Shown: one piece after another, positions 17,368 to 25,859 of the stretch
How positions within the stretch are numbered: the first letter of the stretch is position 1
Layout: every line of letters begins with the position of its first letter
Origin: Arthrobacter sp. AFG7.2
GTDB taxonomy: Bacteria > Actinomycetota > Actinomycetes > Actinomycetales > Micrococcaceae
Reading direction: 5' to 3'
Assembly: GCF_002892835.1 (NCBI RefSeq)
Contig: NZ_PJMB01000006.1
Span: 124,001 to 188,000 of the forward strand
Length of the DNA stretch: 64,000 bases
Notes under the pieces: model-generated
What the model was told of the DNA's origin: nothing
What the model saw: only the letters and a program-made list of their open reading frames with translations
Databases searched by the model: none
Made by a program: the position numbers and the translations under genes

Positions 17368-18546
17368 ATGACTGCTACTGCTGAACACACAGTTGCCGCC
17401 GAACGCACTGCTGACGCTGAACACGCGGCGACCATTGCGGCGCGCTTGCGCGGCCTCGGCCCGGTTTTGAGCAAAGACCACCTGGACAATGACAGGAACG
17501 GGCACTTCAGCAGGGAGTCCTGGGATGCGCTCCGCGCAACAGGCCTGCTGGGCATGCCTTTCGACTCCCGGTTCGGCGGCTCAGGCGTGTCCATCCCCGA
17601 GACCATGGAGGCCCTGGAGGTACTCGGCGAGGTGTCCCGTGACGGCGGCCTTGCATTCTCGGCGGTCACCAGCATGGCGAGCTCGGCCACCCCGCTTAAC
17701 GATTTCGCGCCGCCCGCACTGAAACAGGCTTACTTGCCGGGGCTGTGCGACGGCAGCCTCATCGGAGCCCATGCCATTACCGAGCTGGACAGCGGGTCCG
17801 ACGCCCTCAGCATGGAAACCCGCGCGGTCCGGAACGGCGGAGATTTTGTGCTGGACGGTGCCAAGGCGTTCATCACGAATGCTGGACTGGCAGACGTCTA
17901 CGTGATCTATGCCAAAACGGCTGAGAACGCGGGCCCGCTTGGGATCACCGCTTTCCTGGTGGAGGCCGGAACCCCCGGACTCACCGCCGGTGCGCCGGTT
18001 CGGAAAATGGGGCTTGGAACGTCCCCCATGGCCGAGTTGACCCTGGAATCCTGCAGGGTTCCGGCCGGGAACGTGATCGGCAGGGTAGGCGGCGGATTCC
18101 TTGTACTGGACCACGTCATGGAACGGGAAATCCTCTATTCGTTCATCGTCAACGTGGGGGAGATGTCCGCAAGGCTCCAGCGCTGTGTCGAGTACGCCCG
18201 CGTACGCCGGCAGTACGGCAAGACCATTGGCAGCTACCAGCAGGTTGCCCAAAAAATCGTGGACATGTCCATTGGGACCTCAACATCGCGGATGTGGCTT
18301 TTCGAGGCCGCCCGCCTCATCTCCCAGGGCAAACGCGCCACCCGGGAGGTATCCATCGCCAAACTGCTCACCAGCCGGTACAACCTCGCATCAAGCCTCG
18401 ACGCAGTGCAGGTCTTCGGCGGCCGCGGCTACCTCACCGAGTCTGGCCTTGAACAGGAAGTCCGCAACTCGATCGCCGGCTCCATCTACTCAGGCACCAA
18501 TGAGCTGCAGTACAACAGGATTGCCTCGATGATCGGACTCAAGTGA
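17368..18546 (+). CDS. Acyl-CoA-dehydrogenase-like flavoenzyme (prolyl-carrier oxidase type)
   Basis: A 392-residue ACAD-fold protein: N-terminal helices, a beta domain with AHAITELDSGSDA, and a C-terminal bundle with RQYGKTIGSYQQVAQKIVDM and FGGRGYLTE. The C-terminal glutamate of medium- and short-chain enzymes (YEGT) is Ser here (IYSGT). A glutamate is available at MEREILY (Glu252), where isovaleryl-CoA dehydrogenase has its base. Together with the adenylation and carrier proteins it fits the PltE/RedW/CloN3 role, four-electron oxidation of prolyl-carrier to pyrrolyl-carrier. That function is inferred from context and overall likeness. Start ATG 17368 follows the cupin by 10 bp. Confidence 0.87.
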   Translation: MTATAEHTVAAERTADAEHAATIAARLRGLGPVLSKDHLDNDRNGHFSRESWDALRATGLLGMPFDSRFGGSGVSIPETMEALEVLGEVSRDGGLAFSAVTSMASSATPLNDFAPPALKQAYLPGLCDGSLIGAHAITELDSGSDALSMETRAVRNGGDFVLDGAKAFITNAGLADVYVIYAKTAENAGPLGITAFLVEAGTPGLTAGAPVRKMGLGTSPMAELTLESCRVPAGNVIGRVGGGFLVLDHVMEREILYSFIVNVGEMSARLQRCVEYARVRRQYGKTIGSYQQVAQKIVDMSIGTSTSRMWLFEAARLISQGKRATREVSIAKLLTSRYNLASSLDAVQVFGGRGYLTESGLEQEVRNSIAGSIYSGTNELQYNRIASMIGLK

Positions 18547-19253
18547 AGAACCGGGTCCAGCTGAAGGCCTGCGGAGCAGTCAGCAGGGAAGATCTCGGCG
18601 CACTTGGCGACGGCGGGGCGACGCTGGCCGGGCTCTGGTGGGGGATTCCAGGTTCTATGCGGTCCCTCACCGACAGCCAGGTCGAGGAGCTCGCCGGATT
18701 GTGCGCCGGCATCGACGGACTCCAGCCTTGCCTGGTCACCTTCTCACCGGACGCCGCCCGCTTGGCGGACCTGATGAACAGGACCGGGATCCGGTGGGTC
18801 CAGCTGCATGCGTTCCAGACGCCGAAAATGGTGGCTGAACTGCGAACCCTGCTGCCGGCGGATGCGGTCATAGTGAAGGTGTTCCACCTCCAGGGAGGTG
18901 CGTGCCTGGAAAAGCCGTATTTCGGCGCCTACCGCAGGGCGGGCACCGACGTCGCAATTTTTGATGCCATGACCGAGGACGGCCGCATCGGCAGCACGGG
19001 TCAGGAAGTACCCGCGGAAGCCTTGTTTGATACAGCCCGGAGCCTTGGCTTGCCGTTCCTCGTTGCCGGTGGCGTGACGGCAAGCAATGCTGCCGCGCAT
19101 GCCGCCCTCCGGGCCCTGCCCACCTACCGCGGTGTGGACGTCGACTCAGCCACCCGCGGACCTGACGGTTCCTTTTCTGCACTGAACATCGAATCCATCG
19201 GTGCAGCGTGGCTCGGGGCAGCATCCGGTGTGGGATCGGCGGCTGCGCTGTGA
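18543..19253 (+). CDS. Phosphoribosylanthranilate isomerase-like enzyme (TrpF paralogue)
   Basis: A 236-residue TIM barrel. It keeps the catalytic cysteine in QLKACG (Cys10) and the catalytic aspartate in AIFDAM (Asp141), which perform the Amadori rearrangement in TrpF. VQLHA, VAGGVTASN and GVDVDS match conserved TrpF phosphate-site segments, with changes (LHG to LHA, DVSSG to DVDSA). It would isomerise the phosphoribosyl-amine made by the TrpD-like enzyme to a 1-deoxyribulose phosphate. The GTG start overlaps the ACAD stop (GTGA). Somewhat longer than the usual ~205 residues. Confidence 0.85.
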   Translation: MKNRVQLKACGAVSREDLGALGDGGATLAGLWWGIPGSMRSLTDSQVEELAGLCAGIDGLQPCLVTFSPDAARLADLMNRTGIRWVQLHAFQTPKMVAELRTLLPADAVIVKVFHLQGGACLEKPYFGAYRRAGTDVAIFDAMTEDGRIGSTGQEVPAEALFDTARSLGLPFLVAGGVTASNAAAHAALRALPTYRGVDVDSATRGPDGSFSALNIESIGAAWLGAASGVGSAAAL

Positions 19254-19948
19254 CCGGTTTTGTCGAAGCGGTGCTCGCCGGCCCAAACCCACTGATCATG
19301 GAAATCAAGAAAAAGGACGCTGCCGGCCGGGACTTGCTCAACGGCAGGTCGGTACCCGAAATCGTGGAGGCCTACCACCTGGCTGGAGCTCCGTGCATCT
19401 CCGTTGTGACCGGGCGGTGGTTCGGCGGCAACGATGAGCTCCTCCGGCAGGTGCGGAGCCTCACCCACCTCCCCATTCTCCAGAAAGACTTCATCACCCG
19501 CCGGGACCAGTTGCTCAAGGCCAGTGATCTTGGCGCCTCCGCGGTGCTCCTCACCGCACAGTTGTTGCCGGTCAAAGGCCTCAACACCCTCGCCGAACAT
19601 GCGGCGGAGCTAAAGCTCACGCCGTTCATCGAAGTTGTCTCGGAGGTGGAGATCGGCAGTATCCACAGCCCGGCCGGGTCCGTCATGGCAGTCAACAACA
19701 AGGACATCCGGAACAGGGAGAGGGGTCCCGACAGCGTGGGCCGCAGCATCCGGCTGATCGACGCTGTCAAGGAGGCAGGTACCCCCTGTGCAGTCAGCGC
19801 CAGCGGCATAGATTCCCCGGACACGGCCCTCCGCCTTCTCCGCGCGGGCTACCAGGCGCTGCTGGTGGGAACCGCTGTCCTGTCCGGTCAACCGGAGGAG
19901 TGGGCGCATGTCACCAGCGGGAGCTACCGCACCGGGACGGTGGCCTGA
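19250..19948 (+). CDS. Indole-3-glycerol-phosphate synthase-like enzyme (TrpC paralogue)
   Basis: A 232-residue TIM barrel, shorter than the usual ~260 because the N-terminal helix is reduced. Catalytic residues of IGPS are visible: Glu18 and Lys20 in MEIKKK, Lys79 in LQKDF, Glu128 in FIEVVSE and Asn150 in VNNKD. Two conserved positions differ: the Arg of INNR is Lys151, and the Glu of VSESG is Ala184. These sit around the substrate carboxylate and amine in known IGPS structures, so a different acceptor ring is likely. It would close a pyrrole ring on a carboxylate-bearing amine. GTG overlaps the TrpF-like stop. Confidence 0.85.
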   Translation: MTGFVEAVLAGPNPLIMEIKKKDAAGRDLLNGRSVPEIVEAYHLAGAPCISVVTGRWFGGNDELLRQVRSLTHLPILQKDFITRRDQLLKASDLGASAVLLTAQLLPVKGLNTLAEHAAELKLTPFIEVVSEVEIGSIHSPAGSVMAVNNKDIRNRERGPDSVGRSIRLIDAVKEAGTPCAVSASGIDSPDTALRLLRAGYQALLVGTAVLSGQPEEWAHVTSGSYRTGTVA

Positions 19949-20729
19949 CGTGCCCGCGCGTCCCCTGGTATGTTGCCTGCCGCCGGCAGGTGGATCCGCC
20001 GCCACCTTCAGGCCCTGGCTGCGTGCACCGGGCAGGTTGGACCGGCCGCTTGACATGCAGGCGGTGAACCTTCGCCTCCTGCAGGCGCAGCAGGACATGA
20101 CGCTGCTGGACCTCGCCGCGGCAGTGGCCGGCCAGGTTCCGGCGGACCGTCCCTATGTCCTCGCCGGGCATAGCCTGGGCGGACTGCTTGCCTACGAAGC
20201 CGCCGTCGAACTGCACCGGCGGGGAGGCCGGCTTCCGGCCTTTGTCCTGGTGATGGGCAGCCGTCCGCCCCACCACTCGTCCGCCGACCTGTTTGCCCCC
20301 GTGGTCGAACTGCCCGATGAAGCGTTCCTGGACACACTCGAAGCCGTAGGGGCGGTTAACAGCGCCTTGCGCACCAGCCCATTGCGTCCCTTGTTCCTTC
20401 CAGCCCTGCGTGCTGACCTGCGCATCATCACCACCTACCGGCCGGACACAGCCAGCCGCCGCCGGGACCCCTTGCCAGTCCCCGTCATTTCCTGGTGCGG
20501 GTCAAGCGATCACCTGGCCCCGCCGTCGCTCCTTTCCGGCTGGGAGGAGTACACCCTTTTTCCCACCCCGGTGCGGATTTTCGACGGCGGACACTTCTTT
20601 CCCTTCGAGGAGGCGCGGGAGTGCCTCGCCGCCTTGGAGGCCCTCTGCGGCGATCTTGCCCTGCTTCGCGGAACCGCTCCGGTTTCCCCTGTGGCGAACA
20701 CGCTCCACAAGTCTGGGTCCGCCACGTAG
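19908..20729 (+). CDS. Type II thioesterase (alpha/beta hydrolase)
   Basis: About 273 residues. Opening LVCCLPPAGGSAATFRPW, nucleophile GHSLGG, and a late GGHFFPFEE histidine are typical of the type II thioesterases that accompany NRPS/PKS carrier proteins. It would remove stalled or wrong acyl groups from the single carrier protein, or release the product. ATG 19908 has a strong GGAGGAG site 7 bases upstream. GTG 19950, 1 bp after the TrpC-like stop, is an alternative in keeping with the tight spacing elsewhere. It is the last gene of the operon; clpC begins 34 bp later. Confidence 0.85.
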   Translation: MSPAGATAPGRWPDVPARPLVCCLPPAGGSAATFRPWLRAPGRLDRPLDMQAVNLRLLQAQQDMTLLDLAAAVAGQVPADRPYVLAGHSLGGLLAYEAAVELHRRGGRLPAFVLVMGSRPPHHSSADLFAPVVELPDEAFLDTLEAVGAVNSALRTSPLRPLFLPALRADLRIITTYRPDTASRRRDPLPVPVISWCGSSDHLAPPSLLSGWEEYTLFPTPVRIFDGGHFFPFEEARECLAALEALCGDLALLRGTAPVSPVANTLHKSGSAT

Positions 20730-20763
20730 CATCAAAGTACGTCGTAGCTAGGAGTGTGGCGAA

Positions 20764-23256
20764 ATGTTTGAGCGATTTACGGACCGTGCCCGTCGCGTAG
20801 TTGTGCTTGCCCAAGAAGAGGCACGCATGCTGAACCACAATTACATCGGTACCGAACACATCCTCTTGGGTTTGATCCATGAGGGTGAGGGTGTTGCCGC
20901 CAAAGCTCTTGAGTCCTTGAGCATTTCGCTCGACGGCGTTCGCGAGCAGGTGCAGGAGATCATCGGACAGGGCCAGCAGGCGCCGTCCGGCCACATCCCC
21001 TTCACCCCCCGTGCCAAGAAGGTGCTGGAGCTCTCGCTGCGCGAGGCACTCCAGCTGGGCCACAACTACATCGGCACGGAGCACATCCTGCTGGGCCTCA
21101 TCCGCGAGGGTGAGGGTGTTGCCGCCCAGGTGCTGGTCAAGCTCGGCGCAGACCTGAACCGGGTCCGCCAGCAGGTCATCCAGCTCCTCTCCGGTTACCA
21201 GGGCAAGGAAACCACCGGCGCAGGCGTCGGCTCGGGCCAGCCCGAAGGTGCGCCGGCCGGTTCCGTCGTCCTGGACCAGTTCGGCCGCAACCTGACCCAG
21301 GCTGCCCGCGAGAACAAGCTGGACCCGGTCATCGGACGCGAGCAGGAGATGGAACGCGTTATGCAGGTCCTCTCCCGCCGTACCAAGAACAACCCGGTCC
21401 TGATCGGTGAGCCGGGCGTCGGCAAGACGGCCGTCGTCGAGGGCCTCGCCCAGGCGATTGTCCGCGGCGACGTCCCCGAGACCATCAAGGACAAGCAGCT
21501 TTACACCCTGGACCTCGGTTCCCTGGTGGCGGGCTCGCGGTACCGCGGTGACTTCGAAGAGCGCCTGAAGAAGGTCCTCAAGGAGATCCGCACCCGCGGC
21601 GACATCATCCTCTTCATCGACGAGATCCACACCCTCGTGGGTGCCGGTGCCGCCGAAGGAGCCATCGATGCTGCGTCCATCCTGAAGCCCATGCTGGCCC
21701 GCGGTGAACTGCAGACCATTGGTGCCACCACGCTGGACGAGTACCGCAAGCACATCGAGAAGGACGCCGCCCTGGAGCGCCGCTTCCAGCCGATCCAGGT
21801 CAAGGAACCCTCCGTGGCACACGCCATCGAGATCCTCAAGGGCCTGCGTGACCGCTACGAGGCGCACCACCGCGTCACCATTACCGACGGCGCCCTGGCC
21901 TCCGCTGCCAGCCTCGCCGAGCGCTACATCTCGGACCGCTTCCTGCCGGACAAGGCGATCGATCTGATCGACGAAGCCGGCGCCCGGCTGCGCATCCGCC
22001 GCATGACCGCTCCGCCGGAGCTCAAGGCCATGGACGAGCGCATCGCCAAGCTGAAGATGGAAAAGGAGTCCGCGATTGACGCGCAGGACTTCGAAGGTGC
22101 AGCTTCGCTCCGTGACAAGGAGCAGAAGATGATCACCGAGCGTGCGGAGAAGGAACGCCACTGGAAGTCCGGCGGCATGGACGACATCTCCGAGGTGGAT
22201 GAGGATCTCATCGCCGAGGTGCTGGCCAACTCGACCGGAATCCCGGTGTTCAAGCTGACCGAGGAAGAGTCCTCGCGCCTGCTGAAGATGGAAGACGAAC
22301 TGCACAAGCGCGTGGTGGGCCAGAACGAGGCCATCAAGGCCCTGTCCCAGGCCATCCGCCGCACCCGTGCAGGGCTCAAGGACCCCAAGCGCCCGGGCGG
22401 CTCGTTCATCTTCGCCGGCCCCACCGGCGTCGGCAAGACCGAGCTCGCCAAGGCACTCGCGGAGTTCCTGTTCGGTGAAGAGGACGCCCTCATCACCCTG
22501 GACATGTCCGAGTACTCCGAGAAGCACACCGTCTCGCGGCTCTTCGGTGCCCCTCCGGGCTACGTGGGCTACGAGGAAGGCGGCCAGCTGACCGAGAAGG
22601 TCCGGCGCCGTCCGTTCTCCGTCGTTCTGTTCGACGAAGTGGAAAAGGCCCACGCGGACCTCTTCAACTCGCTGCTGCAGATCCTGGAGGACGGCCGCCT
22701 GACCGACTCCCAGGGCCGCGTGGTGGACTTCAAGAACACCGTGATCATCATGACCACCAACCTCGGTACCAGGGACATCTCCAAGAGTGTTGCCACCGGC
22801 TTCCAGTCCGGCACCGACACGCAGACCGGCTACAACCGCATGCGTGCCCGTGTCACTGAAGAGCTCAAGCAGCACTTCCGCCCCGAGTTCCTGAACCGTG
22901 TGGATGATGTTGTGGTGTTCCCGCAGCTCACCCAGGACGAGATCATCGAGATCGTGGACCTCTTCGTTACCCGGCTCGAGAAGCGGCTCAAGGACAAGGA
23001 CATGGGCATCGAGCTCACGCCCGCTGCCAAGGTGCTCCTCGCAACCCGAGGCTACGACCCCGCAATGGGTGCCCGGCCGCTGCGCCGCACCATCCAGCGC
23101 GAGATCGAGGACCAGCTCTCCGAGAAGATCCTGTTCGGCGAGATCCACGCCGGCGACATCGTCGTAGTGGACGTGGAAGGCGACGGAGACGACGCCAAGT
23201 TCACGTTCGCCGGCAACGCCAAGCCGCGCATCCCGGAAATCGCCCCGAGCGTCTAG
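20764..23256 (+). CDS. clpC: ATP-dependent Clp protease ATP-binding subunit ClpC
   Basis: An 830-residue class I Hsp100 unfoldase that feeds substrates to ClpP1P2. Two N-domain repeats ([20 protein letters not shown], then [19 protein letters not shown]) are followed by AAA1 with Walker A GEPGVGKT (215-222). A UVR-type middle domain follows ([19 protein letters not shown]), then AAA2 with Walker A GPTGVGKT (552-559). Length and order are normal. Only 34 bp separate it from the thioesterase gene, so its own promoter must lie inside that gene or it is partly read through. A good hairpin terminator follows. Confidence 0.98.
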   Translation: MFERFTDRARRVVVLAQEEARMLNHNYIGTEHILLGLIHEGEGVAAKALESLSISLDGVREQVQEIIGQGQQAPSGHIPFTPRAKKVLELSLREALQLGHNYIGTEHILLGLIREGEGVAAQVLVKLGADLNRVRQQVIQLLSGYQGKETTGAGVGSGQPEGAPAGSVVLDQFGRNLTQAARENKLDPVIGREQEMERVMQVLSRRTKNNPVLIGEPGVGKTAVVEGLAQAIVRGDVPETIKDKQLYTLDLGSLVAGSRYRGDFEERLKKVLKEIRTRGDIILFIDEIHTLVGAGAAEGAIDAASILKPMLARGELQTIGATTLDEYRKHIEKDAALERRFQPIQVKEPSVAHAIEILKGLRDRYEAHHRVTITDGALASAASLAERYISDRFLPDKAIDLIDEAGARLRIRRMTAPPELKAMDERIAKLKMEKESAIDAQDFEGAASLRDKEQKMITERAEKERHWKSGGMDDISEVDEDLIAEVLANSTGIPVFKLTEEESSRLLKMEDELHKRVVGQNEAIKALSQAIRRTRAGLKDPKRPGGSFIFAGPTGVGKTELAKALAEFLFGEEDALITLDMSEYSEKHTVSRLFGAPPGYVGYEEGGQLTEKVRRRPFSVVLFDEVEKAHADLFNSLLQILEDGRLTDSQGRVVDFKNTVIIMTTNLGTRDISKSVATGFQSGTDTQTGYNRMRARVTEELKQHFRPEFLNRVDDVVVFPQLTQDEIIEIVDLFVTRLEKRLKDKDMGIELTPAAKVLLATRGYDPAMGARPLRRTIQREIEDQLSEKILFGEIHAGDIVVVDVEGDGDDAKFTFAGNAKPRIPEIAPSV

Positions 23257-23283
23257 ACCTTAGACAAACGGCACCACCTCGAA

Positions 23284-23320
23284 GGCCCCGCCAGCTCCCA
23301 GAGCAGGCGGGGTCTTTCGC
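23284..23320 (+). terminator. Rho-independent terminator after clpC
   Basis: GGCCCCGCC (23284-23292) pairs with GGCGGGGTC (23306-23314) with one G-T wobble, followed by a short T-rich run. It sits 28 bp after the clpC stop. Confidence 0.8.
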
Positions 23321-23419
23321 TTAACCCTCCGCCCCGTCAAAGGTTGGCATCCGGCACTGCCGTGGCTGGGACTATGCCTCGGTTCCGTCCGGTGCCGGCC
23401 ATCAGAGATTTCCCGGCGC

Positions 23420-23544
23420 CTGCTCCTTCGTCGCTCTGACGGCGCCTACATAAATCCCTGATGCCCGGCACCTCGAGCGCGGCGGCGCCCAGCGCAGGTG
23501 CCGGGGTCATTTGTGTAGCTTGCGTCAAAGCGACGAAGGAGCAG
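23420..23544. repeat. Long imperfect palindrome between clpC and the S9 peptidase gene
   Basis: The outer arms CTGCTCCTTCGTCGCT (23420-23435) and their exact complement (23529-23544) extend inward to 22 bp with one mismatch. A second, inner pair (CCCGGCACCT with AGGTGCCGGG, about 23464-23500) is nested inside. Between them CCTACATAAAT and ATTTGTGTAGC also complement each other with two mismatches, so the whole 125 bp can fold into one long interrupted hairpin. The rest of the 23321-23693 gap shows no convincing gene. It could be a dispersed MITE/REP-like repeat, a bidirectional terminator or a structured RNA. Confidence 0.75.
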
Positions 23545-23693
23545 CAAGCGGCAAATGGCGCCGGTGGCGGCGCGACCCCGCCCTGTCCGCCCGGTGCCCG
23601 CACCAGCATCTACGCTCGTCGTCGATCCGGGCACAGAGCGCGCGTCGCCGTGCCTGTTTGTGATGTGGGACACCGTCGGGTTGAATCGGGGGC

Positions 23694-25817
23694 ATGGCTA
23701 ACTTGAACCCGGCGATCCCGGATGAGCAACCTTTGACCCCTTTCCATGATCTGGACCATTACCTTTCCATCCCGCGGGTGAGCGGGCTCGCGTTGAGCCC
23801 GGACGGCACCCGGCTGGTTACCACCGTGGCCACCCTCAACGGGAAGGGCACCGAATTCGGTACCGCCCTGTGGGAGCTCGATCCCGCCGGGCAGAGGCAG
23901 GCGCGGCGGATCACCCGCAGTGCCAAAGGCGAGGCCGGGGCCGCCTTCGCCGCCAACGGGGACGTTTACTTCACGTCAGCGCGGCCCGACCCTGACAGCC
24001 CTGAGGGCGACCCCGTTAACGCGCTGTGGCTGCTGCCCGCAGATGGTGGGGAGGCGCGGGTAGTGCTGAACCGCCCGGGCGGTGCTAACGCTGTCATGAC
24101 AGCCAAGGCGGCCGACGCGGCGTTCGTCATCGCGGAGGTGTTGGCGGGCTCGGCCGATGAAGAAGATGACGCGGGGCGCAGGAAGTCGCGCAAGGACAAC
24201 AAAGTCTCCGCAATCCTGCACAGCGAATACCCGGTCCGCTACTGGGACGCGGACCTTGGCCCGGGCCAACCGCGGATTTTCGCCGTCGAGCGGGGAAGCG
24301 GGCAGGCCGCAGGGAAGCCGGCAACGGTGGATGCCATGCCGCCGCTTGCCCTTCGGAACCTGACGCCTGATGCCGGACCCCGGCTGCGCGAAGCGGAAAC
24401 TTCCGTCAGCCCTGACGGAAAAACCATCTATGCGAGCTACACCAAGCCGCTGGCCAAGGCTGACAGCCGCTCCATCCTGGTGGCCGTGGATGTGGCATCG
24501 GGGAGCACCAAGGTGCTTTTGGATGAAGAAGGCATGAGCTATGTCCCCGGCCCCGTGAGCCCGGACGGCAGCACCCTGGCGGTGGTCAGTGAAAGCGACA
24601 CCACGCCGGAGCAGGCACCCCGGGTCAAGCTCCACCTGCTGGACGTATCCGGGACTGGCGGGGACGCCCCCGGCGGCCTCACTCCCGTGGCGCACGACTG
24701 GGACCGCTGGCCCACGCCGGTGGCCTGGCTTCCCGACGGATCCGCCCTGCTGGCCACCGCAGATGACGACGGCGCGTCGCCGGTTTTCCGGATCTCCATC
24801 CCCGCAGCTGCCGCCCAAGTGAGTGTCACCCGGGTGACGGAGGACGCCTCGGCCTACACCGACGTCGTGGTTGCGCCCGACGGTCGCAGCGCCTACGCGC
24901 TGCGGAGCTCCTATGAGTTTCCGCCCGAAGCTGTGCGCATTGACCTTCAGACTGGTGAAGTCACGCGGCTGCCGGCTCCAGCGGAACGGCCGGTCCGCCC
25001 CGGCAGGCTGGAGCGCATCGCTGCCACCGCCGCGGACGGGTCCCGGGTTCCGGCCTACCTGGCGCTGCCGGAAGGTGCGTCCGCCGAGTCCCCGGCACCG
25101 ATGCTGCTCTGGATCCATGGCGGACCGCTTGGCTCCTGGAATGCCTGGACGTGGCGCTGGAATCCCTGGCTGCTGACTGCCAAAGGCTACGCGGTGCTCT
25201 TGCCTGACCCCGCCCTTTCCACAGGGTACGGCCAGGCCCACATCCAGCGCGGCTGGGGAACCTGGGGCAATGCGCCGTTTACGGACCTGATGGCGGTGAC
25301 GGACGCCGCCGTCAAACGCCCTGATATTGACGCCGGCCGCACCGCTGCAATGGGCGGTTCCTTCGGGGGCTATATGGCCAACTGGGTGGCAGGACAGACA
25401 GGCCGGTTCAAAGCGATAGTTACCCACGCCAGCCTCTGGGCACTGGACCAGTTTGGTCCCACGACCGACGCCTCCCAGTACTGGCTGAAGGAAATGACCG
25501 AGGAGATGGCGCTGGACAACTCGCCGCACCTTCATGTGGAAAACATCAGTACACCCATGCTGGTGATCCACGGGGACAAGGACTACCGGGTACCCATCGG
25601 CGAGGGGCTGCGGCTGTGGTACGAACTGCTGTCCAAGTCGAAACTCGCTGCGGACCAGGACGGGCAGACACCGCACCGGTTCCTGTACTTCCCGGACGAG
25701 AACCACTGGGTGCTCCAGCCGCAGCACGCCAAGGTCTGGTATGGCGTGGTGGAGAGCTTCCTGGCCCGGCATGTCCTGGAGCAGGATGTTCCAGTGCCCG
25801 CTGATTTGGGCCTCTAG
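23694..25817 (+). CDS. S9 family (prolyl oligopeptidase-type) serine peptidase
   Basis: A 707-residue cytosolic peptidase: residues ~25-430 form a beta-propeller (repeats such as LALSPDGTRLV and SVSPDGKTIY) and ~440-700 an alpha/beta hydrolase. The catalytic triad is visible: Ser in GGSFGGYMANW, Asp in VIHGDKDYRVP and His in DENHWVLQPQH. It resembles acylaminoacyl-peptidases and dipeptidyl peptidases that trim short peptides. No signal peptide is seen. ATG 23694 was chosen as the only sensible start. It is followed by a strong hairpin. Confidence 0.93.
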   Translation: MANLNPAIPDEQPLTPFHDLDHYLSIPRVSGLALSPDGTRLVTTVATLNGKGTEFGTALWELDPAGQRQARRITRSAKGEAGAAFAANGDVYFTSARPDPDSPEGDPVNALWLLPADGGEARVVLNRPGGANAVMTAKAADAAFVIAEVLAGSADEEDDAGRRKSRKDNKVSAILHSEYPVRYWDADLGPGQPRIFAVERGSGQAAGKPATVDAMPPLALRNLTPDAGPRLREAETSVSPDGKTIYASYTKPLAKADSRSILVAVDVASGSTKVLLDEEGMSYVPGPVSPDGSTLAVVSESDTTPEQAPRVKLHLLDVSGTGGDAPGGLTPVAHDWDRWPTPVAWLPDGSALLATADDDGASPVFRISIPAAAAQVSVTRVTEDASAYTDVVVAPDGRSAYALRSSYEFPPEAVRIDLQTGEVTRLPAPAERPVRPGRLERIAATAADGSRVPAYLALPEGASAESPAPMLLWIHGGPLGSWNAWTWRWNPWLLTAKGYAVLLPDPALSTGYGQAHIQRGWGTWGNAPFTDLMAVTDAAVKRPDIDAGRTAAMGGSFGGYMANWVAGQTGRFKAIVTHASLWALDQFGPTTDASQYWLKEMTEEMALDNSPHLHVENISTPMLVIHGDKDYRVPIGEGLRLWYELLSKSKLAADQDGQTPHRFLYFPDENHWVLQPQHAKVWYGVVESFLARHVLEQDVPVPADLGL

Positions 25818-25826
25818 AAACCTCCT

Positions 25827-25859
25827 GCGGGGGTGCCGGGCATTTTGCCGCACCCCCGC
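25827..25859 (+). terminator. Hairpin after the S9 peptidase gene
   Basis: GCGGGGGTGC (25827-25836) and GCACCCCCGC (25850-25859) are perfect complements around a 13-base loop, 10 bp after the stop. No T-run follows, so it may stop transcription only weakly or protect the mRNA end. Confidence 0.6.

Noticed and set aside
15132..19948. Housekeeping tryptophan operon
   Set aside because: trpE, trpG and trpB are missing, key substrate residues differ, and the genes are mixed with carrier-protein enzymes.
20485..23148. 887-codon open frame on the minus strand opposite clpC
   Set aside because: It is antisense to the well-conserved clpC; its translation is low-complexity and matches no family. Long antisense frames are normal in GC-rich genes.
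23461..23706. Plus-strand ORFs in the clpC-peptidase gap
   Set aside because: They run through the palindrome, have no ribosome site and the downstream one overlaps the peptidase start.
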